A stretch of 6,183 bases of DNA. It comes from Sulfitobacter sp. GTDB taxonomy: Bacteria > Pseudomonadota > Alphaproteobacteria > Rhodobacterales > Rhodobacteraceae. Under the pieces are notes generated by a model, which was not told the DNA's origin, did not search any database, and worked only from the letters and a program-made list of their open reading frames with translations. How positions within the stretch are numbered: position 1 is the first letter of the stretch; every line of letters starts with the position of its first letter. The stretch lies in NCBI GenBank assembly GCA_024636395.1, contig JAGXHD010000225.1, positions 1-6,183 on the forward strand, given 5' to 3'. The position numbers were made by a program, and so were the translations under genes. Shown one piece after another: positions 1 through 5,561 of this stretch.

Positions 1-1507
1 AGATACACCAAGGCTCGATGTTGTCGAGCCAGTTATAGTACACCTTCTCGCCGCTCTCGGGCATGATTTTGACCTCGCCGTTGCGCACGGCGTCGAGGGC
101 GGGGCCTACGATCTGGTCGGTGTCGACGAACCACTGGTCGGTTAACAGAGGCTCGATCACGACTTTTGAGCGGTCACCGAACGGCTGCATGATTGGTTTG
201 TTCTCGACCAGCGGGATCAGGGCGGGGGCGTCTTCCTCGTCGGCCTTCGGATTGGGGACCATCACAGCAAGTCCCTCAGCGGTCACGTCCGCCACGATCT
301 TTCTGCGGGCCTCGAAGCGGTCAAGGCCACGGTAGTCGTCGGGCACGAGGTTGATATCAGTCACGTCAGGCACGGGATGATCGCTGGGCGAGTGGAAGCG
401 CCCTTCGGTGCGGGTCAGCATCTCGGCGGTGTTTTCGGCGAAGGTGCGGGCCTTCTCGGCGCTTTCGGCGTAGCTGAGCCCGTCGCTGCGCATGGCCGCT
501 TTTGTGTCCATTAGATTGTAGAGTGGGATCTGGTTGCGCTTGGCGACCTGATAGTCGTTGAAGTCATGCGCCCCTGTGATCTTCACGGCGCCGGAACCGA
601 AATTCTTGTCGGGGTATTCATCCGTGATGATCGGGATCAGGCGGCGATTCTCTTTCGGACCAACAGGGATTTCGCATAGTTTTCCGATAATTGGTGCATA
701 ACGCTCATCCGATGGATGAACTGCGACAGCACCATCGCCCAGCATGGTTTCCGGCCGTGTCGTGGCAATGGAGATATAATCGCGTGTCTCGCGCAGGGTC
801 TCTTTGCCGTCCTCGTCACGCTCAATGTATTCGTAGCTCGCGCCGCCCGCGAGGGGATATCTGAAGTGCCACATGTGGCCCGGCACTTCGACGTTTTCCA
901 CTTCGAGGTCCGAAATGGCGGTCTCGAAGCGGGGGTCCCAGTTTACCAGCCGCTTGCCACGGTAGATTTTGCCATCGTTGTACATCTGCACGAAGACTTT
1001 GATCACGGCATCGTGGAAATTGGGTGAACTCTCGTGGCCCCTGCGGGTATCACCGGGCGCGCCGGACATGGTAAAGGCGTTGCGCGACCAATCGCAGGAG
1101 GACCCGAGGCGCTTGAGCTGGCCCACGATGGTGTCGGCGGTGGCCTCTTTATAGGCCCAGGCGTGCTTGAGAAATTCCTCGCGGCTGAGATCCGTGCGTT
1201 TGATGCCGTCCTTGGCCAGTTGGTTTTCCACGGCGAGTTGCAGGGCGATGCCTGCATGGTCCTGACCGGGCTGCCAGAGCGTGTCAAAGCCGCGCATCCG
1301 GTGCCAGCGGGTCAGAATGTCCTGCAGAGTGTTATTGAACGCATGGCCCACGTGCAGCGAGCCATTCACGTTAGGAGGTGGAATCATGACGCAATAGGTC
1401 TCGTCGCGCGAGGCGTTCGCACCTGCTCTGAATGCGCCGGAGTGCTCCCAGGCGGCATAAAGGCGGGCTTCGGCCTCGCTTGCGTCGAATTTTTTGTCCA
1501 GTGCCAT
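1..1507 (-). CDS. valS: Valine--tRNA ligase, N-terminal half (cut by left edge)
   Basis: This cytoplasmic class Ia synthetase charges tRNA-Val with valine and hydrolyses misacylated Thr-tRNA-Val. The frame is open from the ATG at 1507 down to the window edge: 502 codons of a protein that is usually about 900-1000 residues. The ATP-binding HIGH signature appears as LHVGHAF (H52-H55), preceded by PPPNVNG (residues 43-49). The valine-pocket segment PGQDHAGIALQ (80-90) follows, with Asp83. The CP1 editing domain is clear: ATTRPETMLGD (248-258, Arg251) and KITGAHDFNDY (309-319), which keeps the Lys, Thr and two Asp residues used to recognise threonine in the Thermus enzyme. The KMSKS loop, anticodon-binding domain and C-terminal coiled coil lie outside the window. 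A GGGAG ribosome site seven bases upstream supports the start. The gene is divergent from the molybdoenzyme at 1668. Identification is very secure. Confidence 0.97.
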   Translation of the reverse strand, partial: MALDKKFDASEAEARLYAAWEHSGAFRAGANASRDETYCVMIPPPNVNGSLHVGHAFNNTLQDILTRWHRMRGFDTLWQPGQDHAGIALQLAVENQLAKDGIKRTDLSREEFLKHAWAYKEATADTIVGQLKRLGSSCDWSRNAFTMSGAPGDTRRGHESSPNFHDAVIKVFVQMYNDGKIYRGKRLVNWDPRFETAISDLEVENVEVPGHMWHFRYPLAGGASYEYIERDEDGKETLRETRDYISIATTRPETMLGDGAVAVHPSDERYAPIIGKLCEIPVGPKENRRLIPIITDEYPDKNFGSGAVKITGAHDFNDYQVAKRNQIPLYNLMDTKAAMRSDGLSYAESAEKARTFAENTAEMLTRTEGRFHSPSDHPVPDVTDINLVPDDYRGLDRFEARRKIVADVTAEGLAVMVPNPKADEEDAPALIPLVENKPIMQPFGDRSKVVIEPLLTDQWFVDTDQIVGPALDAVRNGEVKIMPESGEKVYYNWLDNIEPWCI

Positions 1508-1599
1508 GATGCGGCTCCCGTCGGTTTTTGATTTGACGCTGATGTAGCGGAGGAAGCGGGAGAGGGAAAGGGGCGCGCACGGGGCGACCATATGGCGGC

Positions 1600-1627
1600 T
1601 GGACAAGCGGGCGCGGTCCGCTAGATT
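1600..1627 (+). promoter_or_regulatory. Candidate sigma70-type promoter for the molybdoenzyme gene
   Basis: TGGACA at 1600-1605 matches the TTGACA -35 consensus at five of six bases. TAGATT at 1622-1627 matches the -10 consensus at four of six, with a 16-base spacer. This would start transcription near 1634, leaving a leader of about 34 bases before the ATG at 1668. The spacer contains a small AGCGG/CCGCT inverted repeat (1606-1610 and 1618-1622). The call is by eye in a GC-rich region and is tentative. No equally good promoter was found for valS on the other strand. Confidence 0.35.
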
Positions 1628-1652
1628 TCCGGCTAACAGATTGTTGTGTCTC

Positions 1653-1658
1653 AAGGAG
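1653..1658 (+). promoter_or_regulatory. Ribosome binding site fixing the start of the molybdoenzyme
   Basis: AAGGAG lies nine bases before the ATG at 1668. The same frame is open from a TTG at 1641, but that TTG lies upstream of this site and would add nine residues (MLCLKESKS) that do not look like the family. The sequence from 1668 begins MEKFGKSQSVTRVEDVRFL, the usual N-terminus of CoxL-type proteins. The start at 1668 is therefore preferred. Confidence 0.85.
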
Positions 1659-1667
1659 AGCAAATCC

Positions 1668-3965
1668 ATGGAAAAATTCGGTAAGAGCCAATCGGTCACG
1701 CGGGTCGAAGATGTGCGGTTTTTGACGGGCGCGGGGCGGTATGTGGACGATATCGCACCAAAGGGTGCGCTGCATGCGTTTGTGTATCGCGCGCCTCTGG
1801 CGCACGGGAAAATAAAAGACCTAGATGTCAGCGAGGCGGCGCAGGCTGAGGGCGTGCATCTGGTGTTTACCTGTGCGGATCTCGAAGCTGCGGGCGTGGA
1901 TATCGCGATCAGCGGTGCAGCAATCAAGAACCGCGATGGATCGACAGCGGCGGCACCTCTGCGCCCGATGTTGGCGAAGGACCGTGTGCGCTACGTGGGT
2001 GAGCCTGTCGCGATGGTGATCGCGGACACTTACGAACAGGCGCGCGACGCGGCTGAGCTGATAATGTTGGACGTTGATGAGCTGCCCGCGAAGATGGATC
2101 TGGCGCGGGGCGGCGAGGCCGTGCACGCAGAGGCGGCGGACAACTGTGCTTTCGACTGGGGGATGGGCGATGAAGCGGTGACGGAAGCGGCCTTCAAGTC
2201 GGCGGCGCGGACTGTCTCGCTGGACGTGGGCGACAACCGCATCATCGTGAACAGCATCGAGCCGCGCGGCTGTTACGCGGAATGGGACGGCAAGCGCTTG
2301 CATCTGGCCAACAACGGGCAGGGCGTATGGGTGCACAAGGGCAACCTCGTCAAGGCGTTCGGACTGGGTGAGGACGATGTGCGGGTAACCAATCCCGATA
2401 CCGGCGGGGCGTTCGGGATGAAATCAATGTCCTACCCCGAGTACTTCCTGATCAGCCACGCCGCGCGAGCGCTGGGCAAACCGGTCCGCTGGATGAGCGA
2501 GCGCACGGAGGCGATGCTGAGCGACAATGGCGGGCGCGATCTCACCTCCGTCGCGGAGCTTGCGTTTGACGCGGACAACAAGATCACGGCCTACAGGGTG
2601 CGCACGAAGTGCAATCTGGGCGCGTACAATAGCCAGTTCGGTCAGTATATCCAGACGCAGCTCTTCAGCCGCGTGCTGATGGGTGTCTACGATGTGCAGA
2701 CAACCTGGCTTCAGGTGGAGGGCTATTATACCAATACCGTGCAAGTCGATGCGTACCGGGGTGCGGGGCGGCCAGAAGCGATCTACGTGCTGGAACGCGT
2801 GATGGACCGGGCGGCGCGCGAGCTGGGTGTAGACCCGATGGAGCTGCGGCGGATCAATTTTATCAAGCCCGCGCAATTCCCCTACGCCACCACAACGGGC
2901 GAGACCTACGATGTGGGTGACTTCAACAAGGTGCTGACGCGCGGGGCGCGGGAAGCGGATGCTGATGGATTTACGGCGCGCCGCGCGGCGGATGCCAAGC
3001 ACGGGCTGCTGCGCGGTATGGGAATTTGCTATTACATCGAGAGTATTCTGGGCGATCCCAGCGAGGGAGCGAAGGTTAACTTCCTTGAGGATGGTACCGT
3101 CGAGATCTTGGTTGGCACGCAATCGGGCGGGCAGGGGCACGAGACTGTCTATGCCAAGTTCCTGAGCGACCAGACAGGGATTCCGGCGGACAAGATCGTC
3201 GTGGTCCAGGGCGATAGCGACCGGATCCAAACCGGTGGCGGCACCGGTGGCTCGCGTTCGGTTACGACGCAGACCAATGCCACGCTGGCGACGGTTGCGG
3301 TAATCAAGGATGCGTTTACCGCGTTTCTGGCCGATGAGATGGGTGTGCCAGCCGCCGAGATCGCCTTTGATGACGAGCGGTTCCGGGCGGACGGGTCCAA
3401 CCTCACGCCGACCATGCTGGAGGTTGCCCAAATGGCGCGCGATAAGGGCCGCGATGATTTGCTCACGCACCACGAGCGCGCAACGCTGGAGGGACGCAGT
3501 TTCCCCAACGGTGTGCACATCTGCGAAGTGGTGATCGACCCCGAGACCGGGATCGTGACCACCGACCGATATACGGTCGTTGATGATTTCGGCAATCTGA
3601 TCAATCCCTTGCTGGCCGAGGGCCAAGTGCATGGGGGCGTGGTGCAGGGCATCGGGCAGGCCGTTCAGGAGCGCGTGGTCTATGATGAGGACGGGCAGCT
3701 GCTGACGGCCTCGTTCATGGATTATGCGATGCCGCGCGCGCAAGATGTGCCGTTTATCTCGTTTACCAGCGAGCCTGTGCCCTCGACAGCGAACCTGATG
3801 GGCATGAAGGGCTGTGGCGAGGCGGGCACGGTGGGTGCGCTCGCGGCGGTGTCCAACGCAGTGCAGGACGCACTGTGGGATCTGGGCGTGCGGCAGGCGG
3901 ATATGCCCTTCACGCCGCATAAGGTCTGGGAGATGTTGCAGGGCGAGGCCATCGCAGCGGAATAA
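1668..3965 (+). CDS. Xanthine dehydrogenase-family molybdopterin-binding large subunit (CoxL-like, form II)
   Basis: A complete 765-residue catalytic subunit of a molybdenum hydroxylase, the usual length for CoxL-type proteins. Domains in order: an a/b hammerhead domain at about residues 20-130, then two Mo-cofactor-binding domains at about 140-380 and 400-740. Visible motifs are TGGAFGMK (245-252), AYRGAGRPEA (from 362), GTQSGGQGHE (483-492), GGGTGGSRS (523-531) and GCGEAGT (715-721), where Glu718 is the expected catalytic base. Residues 362-368 read AYRGAGR, not the AYRCSFR with selanylated cysteine of true (form I) aerobic CO dehydrogenase, so CO oxidation is not supported. No signal peptide is seen. 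Family members oxidise aldehydes, purines or N-heterocycles with electrons passing through separate 2Fe-2S and FAD subunits; neither gene is adjacent. It appears monocistronic, divergent from valS and convergent with the thioesterase. The substrate is unknown. Confidence 0.93.
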   Translation: MEKFGKSQSVTRVEDVRFLTGAGRYVDDIAPKGALHAFVYRAPLAHGKIKDLDVSEAAQAEGVHLVFTCADLEAAGVDIAISGAAIKNRDGSTAAAPLRPMLAKDRVRYVGEPVAMVIADTYEQARDAAELIMLDVDELPAKMDLARGGEAVHAEAADNCAFDWGMGDEAVTEAAFKSAARTVSLDVGDNRIIVNSIEPRGCYAEWDGKRLHLANNGQGVWVHKGNLVKAFGLGEDDVRVTNPDTGGAFGMKSMSYPEYFLISHAARALGKPVRWMSERTEAMLSDNGGRDLTSVAELAFDADNKITAYRVRTKCNLGAYNSQFGQYIQTQLFSRVLMGVYDVQTTWLQVEGYYTNTVQVDAYRGAGRPEAIYVLERVMDRAARELGVDPMELRRINFIKPAQFPYATTTGETYDVGDFNKVLTRGAREADADGFTARRAADAKHGLLRGMGICYYIESILGDPSEGAKVNFLEDGTVEILVGTQSGGQGHETVYAKFLSDQTGIPADKIVVVQGDSDRIQTGGGTGGSRSVTTQTNATLATVAVIKDAFTAFLADEMGVPAAEIAFDDERFRADGSNLTPTMLEVAQMARDKGRDDLLTHHERATLEGRSFPNGVHICEVVIDPETGIVTTDRYTVVDDFGNLINPLLAEGQVHGGVVQGIGQAVQERVVYDEDGQLLTASFMDYAMPRAQDVPFISFTSEPVPSTANLMGMKGCGEAGTVGALAAVSNAVQDALWDLGVRQADMPFTPHKVWEMLQGEAIAAE

Positions 3966-3976
3966 GAAAATACTTC

Positions 3977-4006
3977 GGGCGCTGTCTCACCCAAAAGACG
4001 GCGCCC
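3977..4006. terminator. Hairpin between convergent genes, probable shared terminator
   Basis: An 11-bp stem pairs 3977-3987 with 3996-4006 (GGGCGC core, one G-T pair) around an eight-base loop. It begins 11 bases after the molybdoenzyme stop and 31 bases beyond the thioesterase stop. Read on the minus strand it is followed by AAGTATTTTC, a partly T-rich run, so it best fits intrinsic termination of the thioesterase transcript. On the plus strand it is followed only by ACTTCC, so termination of the molybdoenzyme may be weaker or may need a factor. The structure is certain on paper; the function is inferred. Confidence 0.65.
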
Positions 4007-4037
4007 ACTTCCTAAGCCAGTTTGATTAAGGCTTTAA

Positions 4038-4520
4038 TTACGCGATATTCATCACGATACATGTGGTCGAGCCTGTGGCGTAGAGCTTGCCGTCTTCCAC
4101 TCCTCTGATCTCGCCGTGGGCGACGCCGGTGGAACGGCCCACGTGATCAATCACCCCGATGCAATCGACCTGCATTCCCAGTGGGATCGAGCGCAGAATA
4201 TTTATCTTGTATTCAAGTGTGGTGTAGACCGAACCGCGCGGCACCTTCGTCATGACGGCGCAGGCCATGGCTGAATCGAGCAATGTGCCGTACCAGCCGC
4301 CGTGAACCGTGCCCATTGGGTTGGTTACGTTGAACTCCGGTGTGCCGCGAAAGACGCAATGGCCCTCTGCGACGCTGTGCAGCGTATAGCCCATCGTGCC
4401 ACCGATGGGCGGGCCGGGGTTGGTGCCATCAAGGATACGCTGCATGAATTCGAGCCCCGATAGCTTGATCGCCTCGGCGGGTTTGAGCAATTCATCGGGC
4501 GATGTGGCGATGCGTGGCAT
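4038..4520 (-). CDS. PaaI-family hotdog-fold acyl-CoA thioesterase
   Basis: A complete 160-residue protein with a single hotdog domain (4HBT/PaaI type) from about residue 45 to the C-terminus. The family hydrolyses acyl- or aryl-CoA thioesters in the cytoplasm, usually as a dimer of dimers. The signature NPMGTVHGGWYGTLLDSAM spans 67-85: Asn67, the His73-Gly-Gly turn, and Asp82 in the place of the catalytic Asp of E. coli PaaI (HGG...LADTAF). A roughly 40-residue N-terminal extension precedes the fold, as in many alphaproteobacterial members. A GGAG site eight bases before the ATG at 4520 supports the start. It lies 66 bp downstream of metF on the same strand with no clear terminator between them, so co-transcription is possible, although a GATAAT-like -10 element lies in the gap at 4542-4547. 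No neighbouring phenylacetate genes are seen, so the substrate is unknown and the paaI name is not used. Confidence 0.88.
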   Translation of the reverse strand: MPRIATSPDELLKPAEAIKLSGLEFMQRILDGTNPGPPIGGTMGYTLHSVAEGHCVFRGTPEFNVTNPMGTVHGGWYGTLLDSAMACAVMTKVPRGSVYTTLEYKINILRSIPLGMQVDCIGVIDHVGRSTGVAHGEIRGVEDGKLYATGSTTCIVMNIA

Positions 4521-4586
4521 AAAACAGTCTCCGGCTGCGGAATTATCCTCACAGCCTAGAGACGTTTTGTGCGAATCCGCAAGCCG

Positions 4587-5453
4587 TTACGCAACGTTTG
4601 ACAGGCTCGACTGAGGCGATACCCCAAGAGCGCGGCAGACATCGCGGGTCAGTTCTGGGCGGTTGAGCGTGTAGAAGTGGAGCGAATCGACGCCTTCATC
4701 GACCAGCGCGCTGCACAATTCGGCGCAAAGCGAGGTCGACAGCAATTCAGTGCGGCCATCGCGCTCGGCGGCGCGGTAAGCCTCGTCGAGCCATGCGGGG
4801 ATTTTCGTGCCGCAGCGCTCGGCGAACTTGCGCGCGGAGGTCCAATTCGTGATGGGAAGGATGCCGGGAACGATGGGCTTGTCGATACCTGCGGCGGCAC
4901 ACTGATCGCGGAAACGCAGGAACGATTCAGACTCAAAGAAGAACTGTGTGATCGCCTCATCGGCACCGGCATCAAATTTCCGCTTGAGATACTGGATGTT
5001 GGCATGCTGGCTTGCGGCATCTGGGTGGCTATCGGGATAGGCGCCGACGCGGATGGTGAATTTGTCCAGAATGGTCAGCGCCTCGATCAGCTCGACCGAA
5101 TTTTTGAAACCTTCAGGGTGCGGCGTGAATTGGGTTGCACCAGCCTGGGGATCGCCGCGCAGGGCGACGATGTCGGTCACACCTGCGGCATGAAATTTCT
5201 CGGCTACTTCAATAGTCTCGGCCACTGACGCGCCAACGCATGTCAGATGCGCGGAGACGGGCAGGCCCGAGGTGCGGTGCAGAACATGGGCGGCGTCATG
5301 TGTAAGATCACGGGTGCTACCGCCTGCGCCATAGGTCACGGAAAAGAAGCGCGGGGCGAGCGGCGCGAGGGCCTGAGCTGTATCCCATAGCTTGAACGCG
5401 GCATCGACAGTCTTTGGAGGGAAAACTTCGAAAGAGACGGAAGGGGATGTCAT
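4587..5453 (-). CDS. metF: Methylenetetrahydrofolate reductase
   Basis: A FAD-dependent cytoplasmic TIM-barrel enzyme that reduces 5,10-methylene-THF to 5-methyl-THF, supplying the methyl group for methionine synthesis. The 288 residues match the usual bacterial length of about 280-300, without the regulatory C-terminal half of eukaryotic enzymes. Landmarks in order: SFEVFPPK (7-14, catalytic Glu9), FSVTYGAGGSTRD (37-49), AHLTCVG (68-74), ALRGDP (97-102, Asp101), GAYPDSHP (137-144), ITQFFFE (168-174, Gln170), PGILPI (196-201) and LHFYTLNR (258-265). The Glu9-Asp101 spacing of 92 equals that of Glu28-Asp120 in E. coli MetF. An AAGGA site at 5462-5466, eight bases before the ATG at 5453, supports the start. 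It is divergent from metR across 108 bp, which suggests direct control by that regulator, and it may share a transcript with the downstream thioesterase. Confidence 0.97.
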   Translation of the reverse strand: MTSPSVSFEVFPPKTVDAAFKLWDTAQALAPLAPRFFSVTYGAGGSTRDLTHDAAHVLHRTSGLPVSAHLTCVGASVAETIEVAEKFHAAGVTDIVALRGDPQAGATQFTPHPEGFKNSVELIEALTILDKFTIRVGAYPDSHPDAASQHANIQYLKRKFDAGADEAITQFFFESESFLRFRDQCAAAGIDKPIVPGILPITNWTSARKFAERCGTKIPAWLDEAYRAAERDGRTELLSTSLCAELCSALVDEGVDSLHFYTLNRPELTRDVCRALGVSPQSSLSNVA

Positions 5454-5480
5454 GACGCGGTTCCTTTTTCAATTCAACTC

Positions 5481-5508
5481 TTGTCGCACAGGAGTGCCTA
5501 TGAGACAA
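5481..5508 (-). promoter_or_regulatory. Possible hairpin in the metF leader
   Basis: Read for the metF transcript, TTGTC, a six-base bulge (TCATAG), GCAC, a four-base loop TCCT, GTGC and GACAA form a nine-pair interrupted stem. The loop TCCT is complementary to the AGGA of the metF ribosome site at 5462-5465. Whether it is transcribed depends on the unknown metF start site. The pairing is short and could be chance. Confidence 0.25.
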
Positions 5509-5514
5509 ATTCAT
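5500..5514. promoter_or_regulatory. Candidate MetR (LysR-type) box, T-N11-A
   Basis: ATGAGACAAATTCAT has four-base arms ATGA/TCAT. Its inner 13 bases, TGAGACAAATTCA, have exact T-N11-A spacing and match the enterobacterial MetR consensus TGAA-N5-TTCA at seven of eight half-site bases. It lies 46 bp upstream of the metF ATG and 47 bp upstream of the metR ATG, suited to controlling both. The consensus is recalled from enterobacteria; its use in this lineage is inferred. Confidence 0.45.
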
Positions 5515-5518
5515 AACT

Positions 5519-5529
5519 TTCATCTTGAA
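5519..5529. promoter_or_regulatory. TTCA-N3-TGAA inverted repeat
   Basis: TTCATCTTGAA is a perfect inverted repeat with four-base arms and a three-base centre. Its half-sites are the MetR half-sites in reversed order (TTCA first, TGAA second). It sits between the two ATGAG...TCAT elements, so it may be a third operator half-site cluster or simply part of their flanks. Short repeats of this size can arise by chance. Confidence 0.3.
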
Positions 5530-5530
5530 C

Positions 5531-5546
5531 ATGAGGCTAGCCTCAT
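5531..5546. promoter_or_regulatory. Perfect 16-bp palindrome next to the metR ribosome site
   Basis: ATGAGGCTAGCCTCAT is identical on both strands, with no mismatch and no spacer, and ends one base before the metR ribosome site AAGGA (5547-5551). It shares the ATGAG and TCAT ends of the 5500-5514 element, and the two starts are 31 bp apart, close to three helical turns. It contains CTAG, a tetranucleotide that is rare in most bacterial genomes. The position suits autorepression of metR, known for E. coli MetR, or binding by another dimeric regulator. The palindrome is directly visible; the ligand is inferred. Confidence 0.6.
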
Positions 5547-5561
5547 AAGGAATACGCCGTC

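Larger units (their letters stand above)
5454..5561. promoter_or_regulatory. Divergent metF-metR control region
   Basis: This 108-bp gap must hold the promoters of both genes. It is clearly more AT-rich than the flanking coding sequence, especially at 5465-5480 and 5505-5530. Three inverted repeats crowd its metR half (listed separately). No convincing -35/-10 pair could be chosen for either strand: TATGAA on the minus strand (5515 to 5510) is a possible metF -10 with a poor -35, as expected for a promoter that depends on an activator. A LysR-type regulator adjacent to a divergent target normally acts from such a region. No SAM-II or similar methionine-related riboswitch core was recognised. 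Confidence 0.7.

Noticed and set aside
1034..1531. Plus-strand open frame of 165 codons opposite valS
   Set aside because: Antisense to unmistakable ValRS motifs on the minus strand; no convincing ribosome site or family resemblance.
1641..1667. TTG at 1641 as an upstream start for the molybdoenzyme
   Set aside because: The AAGGAG ribosome site lies downstream of it, and the extra nine residues do not fit the family N-terminus.
2424..3920. A 498-codon open frame on the minus strand inside the molybdoenzyme gene
   Set aside because: It is fully antisense to a gene with clear family motifs, its translation (rich in Arg, His and Leu) resembles no family, and long antisense frames are expected in GC-rich genes with strong codon bias.
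4521..4586. Intrinsic terminator between metF and the thioesterase gene
   Set aside because: Only a four-pair TGCG/CGCA stem is present and no T-run follows it; too weak to support.
4677..5228. Plus-strand open frame of 183 codons opposite metF
   Set aside because: Complement of the MetF coding frame; no independent signals and no recognisable domain.
5454..5561. SAM-II, SAM-V or SAH riboswitch upstream of metF
   Set aside because: None of the conserved cores I know for these classes is visible, and the gap is largely taken up by DNA-type inverted repeats.
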